The notes beneath the pieces were generated by a model. The model had not been told where the DNA came from, did not search any database, and was given only the letters and a program-made list of their open reading frames with translations. Positions 15,239 through 25,541 of a stretch of DNA of 64,000 nucleotides are shown piece after piece. The stretch spans positions 310,001 through 374,000 of the forward strand of contig NZ_JARXVG010000003.1 in NCBI RefSeq assembly GCF_029892485.1, read 5' to 3'. The position numbers and the translations under genes are program-made. How positions within the stretch are numbered: the first letter of the stretch is position 1; each line of letters starts with the position of its first letter. This DNA is from Variovorax boronicumulans. Its GTDB lineage: Bacteria > Pseudomonadota > Gammaproteobacteria > Burkholderiales > Burkholderiaceae_C.

Positions 15239-16720
15239 ATGGTTCTCTTCGCCACTTCCCCCTCACCCAAAGCGACAGCCGTCGCTCTCGCCGCACTGCT
15301 GCTCGCAGGCTGCGCCGTCGGCCCTGACTACGTGCGGCCCTCCATGGACCTGCCGGTCGCCTACAAGGAAACCGGCCCCTGGAAGACCGCCACGCCGCAG
15401 GCCATCGACGCGAGCCATCCCTGGTGGGAGGCCTACGGTGACACCACGCTGAACGCGCTGGTCGTGCAGGCCAATGCCGCCAACCAGAACATCCGCGTCG
15501 CCGAAGCCCAGTACCGCGAGGCACAGGCCATCGCCGCCGCCGCACGCGCAGGCTTCTTCCCGACCGTGGGACTCGACGCAGGCGCCAACCGCGCCCAGAC
15601 CAACAGCACCGGCGCCGTCAAGCGAGGCACCACCGACACCCTCGGCCTGGCCGCCAGCTGGGAGCCCGACCTGTGGGGCGCGGTGCGCCGTTCCGTCGAA
15701 GCCGGCAATGCCGACGTGCAAGCCAGCGCCGATGACCTGGCCGGCGCCCGCCTCAGCATCCAGACCACGCTCGCGCAGGACTACCTGCAGATCCGCGTCA
15801 TCGACCTGCAGCGCGACCTATATGCCAGCACCACCACGGCCTACGCCAAGGCGCTCGAGCTCACGCAGCACCAGTACGCCGCAGGCACGGTGCTGCGTTC
15901 CGACGTGGCGCTCGCGGAAAGCCAGCTCAAGACCGCCGAAGCGCAAGCCGTCGATCTCGAAGCCCAGCGCAGCCAGCTCGAACACGCCGTCGCCGTGCTG
16001 ACGGGGCAGGCGCCTGCGTCCTTCAGGCTGCCGCCGCTCGCGCCATCGGCACAGACGACGGCCGCATCGCTCTCATCCACCGACGCGCTGCGCGTGCAGC
16101 TGCCCGTCACCCCCACGGGCCTGCCCTCCGAACTGCTCGAACGCCGCCCCGACATCGCCGCCGCCGAGCGCCGCGTGCAGGCCGCCAACGCCAACATCGG
16201 CGTTGCCAAGGCCGCGTACTACCCGCAGATCGTGCTGAGCGCGAGCGGCGGCTTCAGCGCCGGGAATCTCGCCTCGCTCTTCAACACGCCCAGCCGGGTG
16301 TGGTCGCTGGGCGCCGCGCTCGCGCAGACCGTATTCGACGGGGGCCTGCGCAAGGCCCACACCGACCAGGCCGTGGCCACCTACGACGCCTCGGTCGCGC
16401 AATACAAGCAGACTGTGCTCGGCGGCTTCCAGCAGGTCGAGGACAACCTTGCGACCCTGCGCGTGCTCGACCGCGAAGCCGCGCTGCAGGCGCAGGCCGT
16501 GCAGGCCTCGCAGCTGGCGGAGCGCCTCGCGCTGAGCCAGTACCGCGCCGGCACCGCCACGTACCTCAGCGTGGTGACGGCGCAGCAGCTTTCCCTCACC
16601 AACCAGCGCACGGCCGCGCAGTTGCTTGGCCGCCAGCTCGCAGCCAGCGTCTCGCTGATCGCAGCCACGGGCGGCGGCTGGACGGCCACCGCCGCAACCG
16701 CCACGACTTCCGGAAATTGA
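15239..16720 (+). CDS. RND efflux outer-membrane factor, NodT/OprM-type lipoprotein
   Basis: This 493-residue TolC-like protein has a lipoprotein signal with lipobox LLAGC (Cys25) followed by AVGPDYVRP, the standard start of NodT-family factors. Two repeats of the outer-membrane efflux domain follow, with long helical coiled-coil segments and the conserved ELLERRPDI motif between them. It forms the trimeric outer-membrane channel for the adaptor and pump encoded next. The gap to the adaptor gene is 4 bp, so it is the first gene of a five-gene operon. Confidence 0.92.
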   Translation: MVLFATSPSPKATAVALAALLLAGCAVGPDYVRPSMDLPVAYKETGPWKTATPQAIDASHPWWEAYGDTTLNALVVQANAANQNIRVAEAQYREAQAIAAAARAGFFPTVGLDAGANRAQTNSTGAVKRGTTDTLGLAASWEPDLWGAVRRSVEAGNADVQASADDLAGARLSIQTTLAQDYLQIRVIDLQRDLYASTTTAYAKALELTQHQYAAGTVLRSDVALAESQLKTAEAQAVDLEAQRSQLEHAVAVLTGQAPASFRLPPLAPSAQTTAASLSSTDALRVQLPVTPTGLPSELLERRPDIAAAERRVQAANANIGVAKAAYYPQIVLSASGGFSAGNLASLFNTPSRVWSLGAALAQTVFDGGLRKAHTDQAVATYDASVAQYKQTVLGGFQQVEDNLATLRVLDREAALQAQAVQASQLAERLALSQYRAGTATYLSVVTAQQLSLTNQRTAAQLLGRQLAASVSLIAATGGGWTATAATATTSGN

Positions 16721-16724
16721 TGCC

Positions 16725-17936
16725 ATGACGACGACCACAACCCAAGCTCCTCTTCAGCGCCGCTCGACCTGGGTCGCGGCCGCCACGCTCGTGATCGTGC
16801 TGGGCGGCGGCGCCTGGGCGCTCAACCACAGCAAGGCCTTCGGCGCCAAGCCCGAAGCGCCGAAGACGCCGCCGGTGCAGGTGACCACCGCGCGCGTCAC
16901 GCCGCAGAACGTGCAGGTCTACCGCTCGGGCATCGGCACCGTCGCCTCGATGGCCACGGTCACCGTCAAGGCGCGCATCGACGGGCAGCTCGACAAGGTC
17001 GGCTTCACCGAAGGGCAGGACGTGAAGGCAGGGCAACTTCTCGCGCAGCTCGATCCGCGCACGCTGCAGGCCCAACTTGCGCAGGCGCAGGCCACAAAGG
17101 CGAAGGACGAAGCCCAGCTCGCCAACGCCCGCGCAGACCTGGCGCGCTACACCACGCTCATCGCGCAGGACGCCGCCACGCAGCAGCAGGTCGACACGCA
17201 GAAGGCCCTCGTCAACCAGCTCGCAGCCACCGTGCAGACCGATGCTGCGCAGGTGCAGTACGCCGAGGTGCAGCTGAGCTTCACCCGCATCGTCTCGCCG
17301 ATGAACGGCCGCGTCGGCGCACGGCTGGTCGACCCCGGCAACATCGTCCATGCGGCCGACACCAACGGGCTGGTCGTCATCAACCAGATCGACCCCATCG
17401 CCGTGCAATTCACGCTGCCTGAAGACGCTGTGCAGGACATCAACCGCGTGCAGCAGCAAAGCAACCAGCCGCTGGCGGTGGTGGCATACGACCGCGCCGG
17501 CAACCAGATGCTCGGCACCGGCAAGCTCATCCTGCTGAACAACCAGATCGACACCACCAACGGCACGGTTCAACTCAAGGGCAGCTTCGCGAATCCGCAG
17601 CACGCGCTGTGGCCGGGCCAGTACGTCAACGTGCAACTGCAGCTCGACCGCCGGCAGGGCGCGCTCACCGTGCCCGCCGCCGCCGTGCAGCGCGGACAGG
17701 ACGGCACCTACGCCTGGCTCATCGATGCACAGAACAAGGCCAGCAATGTGCCGGTGCATGTGCTGCAGATCGCCGACGGCGTGGCGGTGATCGACAAGGG
17801 CCTGGCCGCCGACCAGCGCGTCGTGGTCGATGGCCAGTACAAGCTGCGCGAGGGCGCCGCCATCGTCGAGCCGCCAGCTGTCGCCAAGACCGGCAACGCG
17901 GCGCAGATCGCGGCCACCACCGGGAGCGGCAATTGA
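16725..17936 (+). CDS. RND efflux membrane-fusion (adaptor) protein, MdtA/AcrA-like
   Basis: The 403-residue protein has one N-terminal membrane anchor (TWVAAATLVIVLGGGAWAL) and no lipobox cysteine. Next come a biotinyl-lipoyl hairpin domain (VKARIDGQLDKV, ALAQLDPRT region), an alpha-helical coiled coil (about residues 105-170), a beta-barrel segment (RIVSPMNGRVGARLVDPGN) and a membrane-proximal domain. This is the MdtA-type order. It bridges the inner-membrane pump and the outer-membrane factor. Its TGA overlaps the TTG start of the pump gene (TTGA), so the two are coupled. Confidence 0.93.
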   Translation: MTTTTTQAPLQRRSTWVAAATLVIVLGGGAWALNHSKAFGAKPEAPKTPPVQVTTARVTPQNVQVYRSGIGTVASMATVTVKARIDGQLDKVGFTEGQDVKAGQLLAQLDPRTLQAQLAQAQATKAKDEAQLANARADLARYTTLIAQDAATQQQVDTQKALVNQLAATVQTDAAQVQYAEVQLSFTRIVSPMNGRVGARLVDPGNIVHAADTNGLVVINQIDPIAVQFTLPEDAVQDINRVQQQSNQPLAVVAYDRAGNQMLGTGKLILLNNQIDTTNGTVQLKGSFANPQHALWPGQYVNVQLQLDRRQGALTVPAAAVQRGQDGTYAWLIDAQNKASNVPVHVLQIADGVAVIDKGLAADQRVVVDGQYKLREGAAIVEPPAVAKTGNAAQIAATTGSGN

Positions 17937-20900
17937 GCATCTCTGCCGGATTCATCAAGCGCCCCATCGGCACCACGCTGCTCGCGCTGGCCATCCTGCT
18001 GGTCGGTGCGGCGGTGTTTCCGCTGCTGCCGGTGGCGCCGCTGCCGCAGGTCGACTTTCCGACGATCCAGGTGTCGGCCAACCTGCCGGGCGCAAGCCCG
18101 GAGACCATGGCCTCCAACGTGGCGCAGCCGCTGGAGCGGCAGTTCTCGCTGATCGCCGGCCTGTCGCAGATGACCTCGACCAGCGGCCTGGGCTCCACGC
18201 AGATCACGCTGCAGTTCGACCTGGACCGCAACATCGACGCCGCCGCGCTCGACGTGCAGGCGGCCATCACCGCCTCCACCGGGCAGCTGCCCGCCAACCT
18301 GCCGAGCCCGCCGAGCTTTCGCAAGGTGAATCCGGCCGATTCGCCGATCCTCATTCTTTCGGTGCAGTCGAAGACGCTGCCGCTCACCGAGGTGAACGAC
18401 TACGCCGACAACATCCTCGCGCAGCAGATCTCGCAGATCGCGGGCGTGGGGCTGGTCAACATCGGTGGTGCGCAGAAGCCCGCGGTGCGCGTGCAACTCG
18501 ACCCGGCCAAGCTCGCCGCGCTCGGTCTCAGCCTGGAAGACGTGCGCACGGTGCTCTCGTCAGCCACGGTGAACGCGCCCAAGGGCACCATCGACGGGCC
18601 GAACCAGAGCTTCACCGTCTACACCAACGACCAGCTGCTCAAGGCGCAGCCGTGGAACGACGTGATCCTGGCCTACCGCAACGGCGCGCCGATCCGCGTG
18701 CGCGACCTGGGCGTGGCCATCGACGGTCCCGAGAACGCGAAGATCGCCGGCTGGGCCTACGCAGGCGCCGCTGCCGCTGAGGGCAACACCATCCAGAACG
18801 GCCGCTCCATCGTGCTGGCCATCACCAAGCAGCCGGGCGCGAACGTGATCGAGACGGTGGACCGCATCAACGCCGCGATGCCGCGCCTGAAGGCTTCCAT
18901 TCCGCCGACCGTCGAAGTCAACGCGCTGGTCGACCGCACGCAGACCATTCGCGCCTCGGTGCTCGACGTGGAGTTCACGCTGCTGCTGACCATCGCGCTC
19001 GTGGTGGCGGTGATCTTCGTGTTCCTGCGCAACGTGCCGGCCACGTTGATCCCGAGCGTGACGGTGCCGCTCGCGCTGCTGGGCACGGTGGCGGTGATGT
19101 ACCTGCTGGGCTACAGCCTCGACAACCTCTCGCTCATGGCGCTCACCATCGCGGTCGGCTTCGTGGTGGACGACGCCATCGTCATGCTGGAGAACATCTA
19201 CCGCTACGTCGAAGAAGGCATGTCGCCGCTGGAGGCCGCCTACAAGGGCGCGGGCGAGATCGGCTTCACGATCATCTCGATTTCGGTGTCGCTGATTGCG
19301 GTGTTCATTCCGCTGCTGCTCATGGGCGGCATTGTGGGGCGGCTGTTCCGCGAGTTCGCGGTGACGGTCACGCTGACCATCGTGGTGTCGGTGGTCATCT
19401 CGCTCACGCTCACGCCGATGCTGTGCTCGCGCTTTTTGAAGAACGAGCATGCGCGCAAGCACGGCCGGCTGTACCTGCTGTTCGAGCGCGGCTTCGACGC
19501 GATGCTCAACGGCTACAAGCGCGGCCTGCATGTGGTGCTCGACCACCAGTTCATCACGCTGATGGTCTTCATCGCCACGGTGGCGGCCACGGGATTTTTG
19601 TTCGCGGTCATTCCCAAGGGCTTCTTCCCGCAGCAGGACACCGGCTTCATCTCGGGCTTTGCCGAATCGGCGCAGGACGCTTCCTTCGCCTCGATGAACG
19701 CGCGCATGCTGGAGCTGGCCGACGTGGTGCGCAAGGACCCGGACGTCTCGGCCTTCGGCATGAACGGCAGCTCGTCCACCTTCAACACCGGCAATTTCTA
19801 CATCAACCTCAAGCCCAAGGACGAAGGCCGCACCGCGAGCGCCGACGAGATCATCACGCGGCTGCGTCCGCAGCTGGCCAAGGTGCAGGGCGTGAACCTG
19901 TTCCTGCAGGCGGGGCAGGACATCCGCGTGGGCGGCCGTTCGTCGCGCACGCAGTACCAGTACACGGTGACCGACTCGAACCTGGACGAGCTCAACACCT
20001 GGGCGCCCAAGTTGCTCGCGCGTTTCCGCCAGATTCCGGAGATCACCGACCTCGCCTCCGACCAGCAGAACGCCGCCGCCTCGGCCGTGCTGACCATCGA
20101 CCGCGACCGCGCGTCGAGCTTCGGCATCTCGCCCGCGACCATCGACGCGACGCTGTACGACGCCATCGGCCAGCGCCAGGTGGCGCAGTACTTCACGCAG
20201 CTCAACAGCTACCACGTGGTGCTGGAGGTGACGCCCGCGCTGCAGCAGGACCCGGCGCTCTTCAGCAAGCTGTACCTCACCTCGCCGCTCACCGGCCAGC
20301 AGGTGCCGCTCTCCACCTTCGTGAAGGTGGACACCAGCAAGACCGCGTACCTGTCGATCAGCCACCAGGGCCAGTTCCCGGCGGTGACGATTTCGTTCAA
20401 CCTCGCACCGGGCCATGCGCTGGGCGATGCGGTCAACGCCATCAACAAGGCGCAGGCCGAGATGGGCATTCCGCAGTCGCTGAGCGGTTCGTTCCAGGGC
20501 ACGGCGCAGGCCTTCCAGGATTCGCTGTCCTCGCAGCCCTACCTGATCGCCGCGGCGCTGGTGGCGGTGTACATCGTGCTGGGCCTGCTGTACGAGAGCT
20601 ACATCCACCCGCTCACGATTCTCTCGACGCTGCCATCGGCCGGGGTGGGCGCGCTGCTGATCCTGATGGCGGGGGGCTACGACCTCAGCGTGATCGCGCT
20701 GATCGGCATCATCCTGCTCATCGGCATCGTGAAGAAGAACGGAATCATGATGATCGACTTCGCGCTCAAGGCCGAACGCGAGCAGGGCATGGCGCCGCAG
20801 GAGGCGATCTACCAGGCGTGCCTGCTGCGCTTCCGCCCGATCATGATGACGACGATGTGCGCGTTGCTCTCGGGCCTGCCGCTGATGCTGGGCCACGGCT

Positions 20901-21109
20901 CGGGCTCGGAGCTGCGCCGGCCGCTGGGCTACGCGATGGTCGGCGGGCTGATACTCTCGCAGGCGCTCACCCTGTTCACCACGCCGGTGGTCTACCTGTA
21001 CCTGGACCGCGCGCACTACTGGTACCTGCGCCGCAAGGAAGCGCGCAAGGCCCGCAAGGCCGCAAGGAACGGTGAAGAGACCCCGCCGGTGGCCGAAGCG
21101 CAGGGTTAG
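17933..21109 (+). CDS. RND efflux pump, MdtB/MdtC-like HAE1 transporter
   Basis: The 1058-residue pump has the duplicated RND fold: helix 1 starts with [11 protein letters not shown], large periplasmic loops follow, and helix 4 carries [14 protein letters not shown] with the proton-relay pair Asp413/Asp414. The second half begins around [12 protein letters not shown]. Length and sequence fit the hydrophobe/amphiphile exporters (MdtB/C group) rather than heavy-metal CusA pumps. Translation is predicted to begin at TTG 17933, which overlaps the adaptor stop and is preceded by GGGAG. The missing N terminus of any later ATG would remove helix 1. Only one pump subunit is present, unlike the MdtBC pair. 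Confidence 0.94.
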   Translation: MSISAGFIKRPIGTTLLALAILLVGAAVFPLLPVAPLPQVDFPTIQVSANLPGASPETMASNVAQPLERQFSLIAGLSQMTSTSGLGSTQITLQFDLDRNIDAAALDVQAAITASTGQLPANLPSPPSFRKVNPADSPILILSVQSKTLPLTEVNDYADNILAQQISQIAGVGLVNIGGAQKPAVRVQLDPAKLAALGLSLEDVRTVLSSATVNAPKGTIDGPNQSFTVYTNDQLLKAQPWNDVILAYRNGAPIRVRDLGVAIDGPENAKIAGWAYAGAAAAEGNTIQNGRSIVLAITKQPGANVIETVDRINAAMPRLKASIPPTVEVNALVDRTQTIRASVLDVEFTLLLTIALVVAVIFVFLRNVPATLIPSVTVPLALLGTVAVMYLLGYSLDNLSLMALTIAVGFVVDDAIVMLENIYRYVEEGMSPLEAAYKGAGEIGFTIISISVSLIAVFIPLLLMGGIVGRLFREFAVTVTLTIVVSVVISLTLTPMLCSRFLKNEHARKHGRLYLLFERGFDAMLNGYKRGLHVVLDHQFITLMVFIATVAATGFLFAVIPKGFFPQQDTGFISGFAESAQDASFASMNARMLELADVVRKDPDVSAFGMNGSSSTFNTGNFYINLKPKDEGRTASADEIITRLRPQLAKVQGVNLFLQAGQDIRVGGRSSRTQYQYTVTDSNLDELNTWAPKLLARFRQIPEITDLASDQQNAAASAVLTIDRDRASSFGISPATIDATLYDAIGQRQVAQYFTQLNSYHVVLEVTPALQQDPALFSKLYLTSPLTGQQVPLSTFVKVDTSKTAYLSISHQGQFPAVTISFNLAPGHALGDAVNAINKAQAEMGIPQSLSGSFQGTAQAFQDSLSSQPYLIAAALVAVYIVLGLLYESYIHPLTILSTLPSAGVGALLILMAGGYDLSVIALIGIILLIGIVKKNGIMMIDFALKAEREQGMAPQEAIYQACLLRFRPIMMTTMCALLSGLPLMLGHGSGSELRRPLGYAMVGGLILSQALTLFTTPVVYLYLDRAHYWYLRRKEARKARKAARNGEETPPVAEAQG

Positions 21110-21138
21110 GTGCCCGCCGAATGGAGCGAGACGAAAGC

Positions 21139-21846
21139 ATGAAGATCCTGATTGTCGAAGACGAGCTGAGAACCGCGGACTACCTCTCCAAGGGGCTGAC
21201 CGAGCAGGGCTGCACGGTCGACATGGCGCACAACGGCATCGACGGCCAGCACCTCGCGCTCACCCATGAGTACGACGTGATCGTGCTCGACGTCATGCTG
21301 CCGGGGCAGGACGGCTTCGCGGTGCTGCGCGCACTGCGCGCCGTCAAGGAAACGCCGGTCATCATGCTCACCGCGCGCGACCGCGTCGAAGACCGCATCA
21401 AGGGCCTGCACGAAGGCGCGGACGACTACCTCATCAAGCCCTTCTCGTTCCTCGAACTGCTGGCCCGCCTGCAGGCGCTCAACCGGCGCGGCCGCAAGCA
21501 AGAGCCGGTGCAATTGCGCATCGCCAACCTGCAGATCGACCTGCTCGCGCGCAAGGCCTTTCGCGGCGGCACGCGCATCGACCTCACGGCCAAGGAGTTC
21601 GCGCTGCTTGCGGTGCTGGCGCGGCGGCAGGGCGAGATCCTCTCGAAGACCGCCATCGCCGAGCTGGTGTGGGACATGAACTTCGACAGCAACACCAACG
21701 TGGTGGAGGTCGCGATCAAGCGGCTGCGCGACAAGATCGACGTGCCGTTCAGCCCCAAGCTCTTGCACACCATCCGCGGCATGGGCTATGTGATGGAGTT
21801 GAGAGATACGGAGAACGAAGCCCAGGGGGAGGGCGGCGCCCTGTGA
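21139..21846 (+). CDS. OmpR-family response regulator of the efflux operon
   Basis: The 235-residue protein has a receiver domain with acidic pocket IVEDE, phospho-acceptor Asp51 in VLDVMLPG and Lys100 in YLIKPF. A winged-helix DNA-binding domain follows ([19 protein letters not shown]-like recognition helix, TIRGMGYVM). It resembles the CusR/CopR/IrlR subgroup. An ATG six codons earlier exists, but MKILIVEDE is the usual start. The gene lies 29 bp after the pump gene, and its stop overlaps the GTG of the sensor gene. It probably controls the operon it belongs to. Confidence 0.93.
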   Translation: MKILIVEDELRTADYLSKGLTEQGCTVDMAHNGIDGQHLALTHEYDVIVLDVMLPGQDGFAVLRALRAVKETPVIMLTARDRVEDRIKGLHEGADDYLIKPFSFLELLARLQALNRRGRKQEPVQLRIANLQIDLLARKAFRGGTRIDLTAKEFALLAVLARRQGEILSKTAIAELVWDMNFDSNTNVVEVAIKRLRDKIDVPFSPKLLHTIRGMGYVMELRDTENEAQGEGGAL

Positions 21847-23231
21847 AGCTGGTGAAGGGCTCCATCACCGCGCGGCTGGTCATCATGTTCGCGCTCGTGG
21901 CCATGGCGACCTTCGCGCTGACCGGTGCCGCGCTGCACGGCGTGCTCGCACGCGAGCTCGACCGCCACCAGTACGACGAGCTGCGGATCGCGCTCAAGAA
22001 CACGCAGTACTCCATCGAGCACATCGGCACCGTCGACCGCTGGGCGCGGGTGCAGGCCAAGATGGACACCCTCACGCCCGAGGACGGCAGCGTGCGCTTC
22101 TGGGTGCTGAGCGACGACCCGCGCTTCCAGTACGGCAAGGGGCTGGCCGAGATCGAGCGCATGACCCACGACCCCGACGGCCGCGGCAGCATCATCCTCC
22201 CGGGCCATGTGCAGCCGCTGCGCACGCTGTCGGTCCACATCGGGCCGCTGGAAGACCGGCCGGCCGTGCGGTTGATCATCGGGAGCGACTCGACCCCCTA
22301 CACGCACACCCGCGAGGCCTTCCTCTCCGCGCTGGTGGTGCTCGGCCTCGGTGCGGTGCTGGTGGTGGCGCTGGCGGGCTACTGGATCGCGCGGCTCGGG
22401 CTTCAGCCGCTGGAGCGCCTGTCGAAGGAGGCGCAGGCGCTGCGGCCCAAGACGCTGTCGCAGCGCCTGCAGACGACGGCGCTGCCGGTCGAACTCTCCG
22501 CGCTCGCCGAGGCCTTCAACGGCGCGCTCAGTCGGCTCGAAGAGGCGTACGGCCAGCTCGAGGCCTTCAACGCCGACGTGGCGCACGAGCTGCGCACGCC
22601 GCTGGCCAACCTCATCGGCAGCACGCAGGTGGCGCTCTCGCGCCAGCGCAGCGCGGGCGATTTCGAGGAGGTGCTGCAGGCCAACCTCGAAGACCTGGAG
22701 CGGCTGCGCTCCATCGTCAACGACATGCTCTTCCTGGCGCGCGCCGACCGCGGCGAGGTGGCCACCGGCCTGGTGCTCACGCCCGTGGCGCAGGAGGTGC
22801 GAAAGACCATCGACTTCTTCGAGTTCGTGCTCGACGAAAGCGGCTCGCAGGTCGGCATCGCGGGCGACGTGCAGGCCGAGGCGCGGCTGGAGAGCGCATT
22901 GTTCCGCCGCGCCATGTCGAACCTGCTGCAGAACGCCATCGAGCACTCGCCACCCGGCGCGCAGATCACCGTCACGCTGCGCGAAGCGCCCGGCGCGACG
23001 TGGATCGCCGTGTCGAACCCCGGCACCCCGATCGGCGCGGAGCACCTGCAGCACCTGTTCGACCGCTTCTACCGCGTCGATGCGGCCCGCAACGACGGCG
23101 GCGAGCACCACGGCCACGGCCTGGGCCTGGCCATCGTCAAGGCGGTGGCGAGCATGCACGGCGGGCAGGTCAGCGCGTCAAGCGAAGGCGGAGTGAACAC
23201 CTTCGCTTTCAGCGTCTCGCGGACCGGCTGA
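21843..23231 (+). CDS. Heavy-metal-type sensor histidine kinase of the efflux operon
   Basis: The 462-residue kinase has two membrane helices (about residues 10-32 and 160-183) around a periplasmic sensor loop. A HAMP segment follows, then a dimerisation domain with His248 in [10 protein letters not shown] and a catalytic domain with N box ([10 protein letters not shown]), G boxes and [18 protein letters not shown]. The architecture matches CusS/IrlS-type sensors, although the partner pump looks like a drug exporter, so the ligand is open. It starts at GTG 21843 in a GTGA overlap with the regulator gene. A weak hairpin (23229-23244) covers the stop codon. Confidence 0.92.
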   Translation: MKLVKGSITARLVIMFALVAMATFALTGAALHGVLARELDRHQYDELRIALKNTQYSIEHIGTVDRWARVQAKMDTLTPEDGSVRFWVLSDDPRFQYGKGLAEIERMTHDPDGRGSIILPGHVQPLRTLSVHIGPLEDRPAVRLIIGSDSTPYTHTREAFLSALVVLGLGAVLVVALAGYWIARLGLQPLERLSKEAQALRPKTLSQRLQTTALPVELSALAEAFNGALSRLEEAYGQLEAFNADVAHELRTPLANLIGSTQVALSRQRSAGDFEEVLQANLEDLERLRSIVNDMLFLARADRGEVATGLVLTPVAQEVRKTIDFFEFVLDESGSQVGIAGDVQAEARLESALFRRAMSNLLQNAIEHSPPGAQITVTLREAPGATWIAVSNPGTPIGAEHLQHLFDRFYRVDAARNDGGEHHGHGLGLAIVKAVASMHGGQVSASSEGGVNTFAFSVSRTG

Positions 23232-23349
23232 AACGGCGGTTTCAAATGGCCTGCGCCCGGTACGTTCTTGTGGCATGCCGGACAATCGGGGTTCGCATGA
23301 ACCCCGCTCCCACTCCGCGTCTCACCCCTGCATCGACCGAAAGGCTGGC

Positions 23350-24288
23350 ATGGCGCAGCTGATGTCGCTGCTGGTGCAGAACGCGATCCTGGTGGTGTTC
23401 GTCGCCAGCTTTGCCGCACGCCTGGGCCTGCCCGTGCCGGCGGCCGCGGTGCTGGTAGTCACGGGCGCGCTGCTGGCGGCGGGCGATGTGTCGGTCGTCG
23501 GCGTGGTGCTGGCCGCGGTCGTCGCCAACCTGCTGGGCGACGGGGCCTGGTTCTATGCGGGCCGGCGCTTCGGCTACCGCTTCATGCGCCTTCTGTGCCG
23601 CATCTCGCTGTCGCCCGACTCGTGCGTGCGGCGCGGGGAATCGCTCATCACCGACTGGGGCGGCATGTCGCTCGTGGCCGCCAAGTTCGTACCGGGCGTC
23701 TCGGTGGTCGCGCCGCCGATGGCGGGTGCGCTGGGCATGTCGGTGCGGCGCTTCATCGGTTTCGACGTGGGCGCGGCGCTCATCTGGACGGGCCTGTTCC
23801 TCGGCCTCGGTTGGGCCTTCCGCGACCAGATACAGGAAGTGCTCGCCATCCTGGCCCAGGCCGGCGGCATCGCGACCGCGGCCGTGGCGGTGCTGTTGCT
23901 CGTGATTCTTGCGGTGCGCTACTGGCGCCGCCGCGCCTTCATGCGCCTGACCGGCATGCCGCGCATCTCGGTTGAGGAACTGCACGAACTGCTGAGCGGC
24001 GAGGAGCCGCCATTGATCATCGACGTGCGCGGCAAGGCTGGCGTGCAGGTCGATCCACGCCGCATTCCGGGCGCGCTGCCTTACACGCTCAAGGCGCTGC
24101 AGCACCGGCACCTTGATCTGCAGATCGACCCGAACCGCGACGTGGTGCTGTACTGCAACTGCCCCAACGAAGTGTCGGCCGCCCAGGCCGCGCGCGTGCT
24201 GCTGGCGCGCGGGGCACGGCGTGCGTTGCCGCTCACCGGCGGGCTCGACGCCTGGGTGGCCTCGGGCCGGCCGACCAGCCTGCATTGA
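23350..24288 (+). CDS. DedA-family membrane protein fused to a C-terminal rhodanese domain
   Basis: Residues 1 to about 195 form a DedA/SNARE-associated membrane domain (GDGAWFYAGRRFG, KFVPGVSVVAPPMAGALGM). Residues about 208-312 form a rhodanese domain (LIIDVRG, then the active-site loop YCNCPNEVSA with cysteines in the catalytic position, then LTGGLDAW). DedA proteins flip or scramble lipids such as undecaprenyl phosphate and maintain the proton gradient. The role of the fused sulfurtransferase is unknown. The start at 23350 (MAQLMSLL) is preferred over an upstream ATG. Its stop overlaps the TTG start of the next MFS gene. Confidence 0.9.
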   Translation: MAQLMSLLVQNAILVVFVASFAARLGLPVPAAAVLVVTGALLAAGDVSVVGVVLAAVVANLLGDGAWFYAGRRFGYRFMRLLCRISLSPDSCVRRGESLITDWGGMSLVAAKFVPGVSVVAPPMAGALGMSVRRFIGFDVGAALIWTGLFLGLGWAFRDQIQEVLAILAQAGGIATAAVAVLLLVILAVRYWRRRAFMRLTGMPRISVEELHELLSGEEPPLIIDVRGKAGVQVDPRRIPGALPYTLKALQHRHLDLQIDPNRDVVLYCNCPNEVSAAQAARVLLARGARRALPLTGGLDAWVASGRPTSLH

Positions 24289-25541
24289 TCGACCCCGCGC
24301 CTGCAGAAACCCGCCTTGTGTCTTCCGCCTCCAGCACCGCCCATCCTCCCGCCGTCGGCCTCACGCCCGCGCTGACCTTCGTCTTCGCCGTGGCCTGCGG
24401 CCTGTGCGTGGCCAACATCTACTACGCCCAGCCACTGATCGGCCCCATCTCCGACACCCTGCAGCTCCATGCGGGCCTGGCCGGCCTGATCATGACGCTA
24501 ACCCAGCTGGGCTACGGCGCCGGCCTGTTGCTGCTGGTGCCGCTGGCCGACGTGGTCGAGAACCGGCGGCTGATCGTCGGTGCGCTGTTCGGCGCGGTCA
24601 TCGGGCTCGTGGGCATCGCGCTCTCTAATTCGGCCGTGACCTTTCTCGCGGCTTCGTTCGTGGTCGGCGCCTGCGCGGTCGCGGCGCAGGTGCTGCTGCC
24701 CTTCGCCTCGCACCTGGCGCCCGAGGCCACGCGCGGCAAGGTGGTGGGCAACATCATGGCGGGCCTGCTGGGCGGGATCATGCTGGCGCGGCCCTTTGCC
24801 AGCATCGTGGCCGCCAGCCTCGGCTGGCGTGCGCTGTTCTGGATCTCGGCGGTGCTCATGGCGTTGCTCATCGCCGTGCTGTGGCGCGTGCTGCCCGAGC
24901 GACGGCCGCATGCGTCCATCGGCTATGCGCGCACCATGGCGTCGCTGCCGGGCATCGTATGGAACACGCCGCTGCTGCGCCGGCGCGGGTGGTACCAGGG
25001 AATGATGTTCGCGGGCTTCCAGGCCTTCTGGACGGCCGTGCCGCTGGCGCTGGTGCATGAGTTCGGCATGGGTCAGCGGGGCATCGGTCTCTTCGCGCTC
25101 GCGGGCGCGGCGGGCGCCTTGATGGCGCCGGTGGCAGGGCGGCTGGCCGACAGGGGGTTGACGCGTCCCGCGACGGGCGTGGCCATCGTCGTCGCGCTGC
25201 TGTCCTTCGTGCTGGGCGCGGTCGCCATGCACTTCCATTCGCTGGCCGGACTGGTCGCGGCGGGCATCCTGCTCGACGGGGCGGTGCAGCTGTGCCAGGT
25301 GCTGAACTTCCGCAGCCTGTTCATGCTGGCGCCGGAGCTGCGCGGGCGGCTCAACGGCCTCTTCATGACCTTCATCTTCATCTGCGCGGCGGTGGCTTCG
25401 GGGATTGCGGCTGCGGTGTATGCCTTTCATGGGTGGACCGGGTTGTGCCTGCTGGGTGGCGGGTTCGTGTCGATGGCTTTGCTGCTGTACTTCACGGAGT
25501 TCCGGCGTGGATCTGTGTCCGTGGCCAACGGTACGCAATGA
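24285..25541 (+). CDS. MFS transporter
   Basis: The 418-residue protein has twelve predicted helices. The helix 1 segment GLCVANIYYAQPLIGPIS is characteristic of a broad bacterial MFS group (YfcJ/YhhS relatives), and PLADVVENRRL fills loop 2-3. The transported compound is unknown. TTG 24285 overlaps the stop of the DedA-rhodanese gene. A GTG at 24318 is an alternative that would remove 11 residues, with no effect on the first helix. The stop overlaps the ATG of the next gene, so three consecutive membrane-protein genes are coupled. Confidence 0.85.
   Translation: MIDPAPAETRLVSSASSTAHPPAVGLTPALTFVFAVACGLCVANIYYAQPLIGPISDTLQLHAGLAGLIMTLTQLGYGAGLLLLVPLADVVENRRLIVGALFGAVIGLVGIALSNSAVTFLAASFVVGACAVAAQVLLPFASHLAPEATRGKVVGNIMAGLLGGIMLARPFASIVAASLGWRALFWISAVLMALLIAVLWRVLPERRPHASIGYARTMASLPGIVWNTPLLRRRGWYQGMMFAGFQAFWTAVPLALVHEFGMGQRGIGLFALAGAAGALMAPVAGRLADRGLTRPATGVAIVVALLSFVLGAVAMHFHSLAGLVAAGILLDGAVQLCQVLNFRSLFMLAPELRGRLNGLFMTFIFICAAVASGIAAAVYAFHGWTGLCLLGGGFVSMALLLYFTEFRRGSVSVANGTQ

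Noticed and set aside
18560..21016. An 818-codon minus-strand frame opposite the RND pump
   Set aside because: It is rich in Arg, His and Gln with no family similarity, as expected for the antisense of a GC-rich gene.
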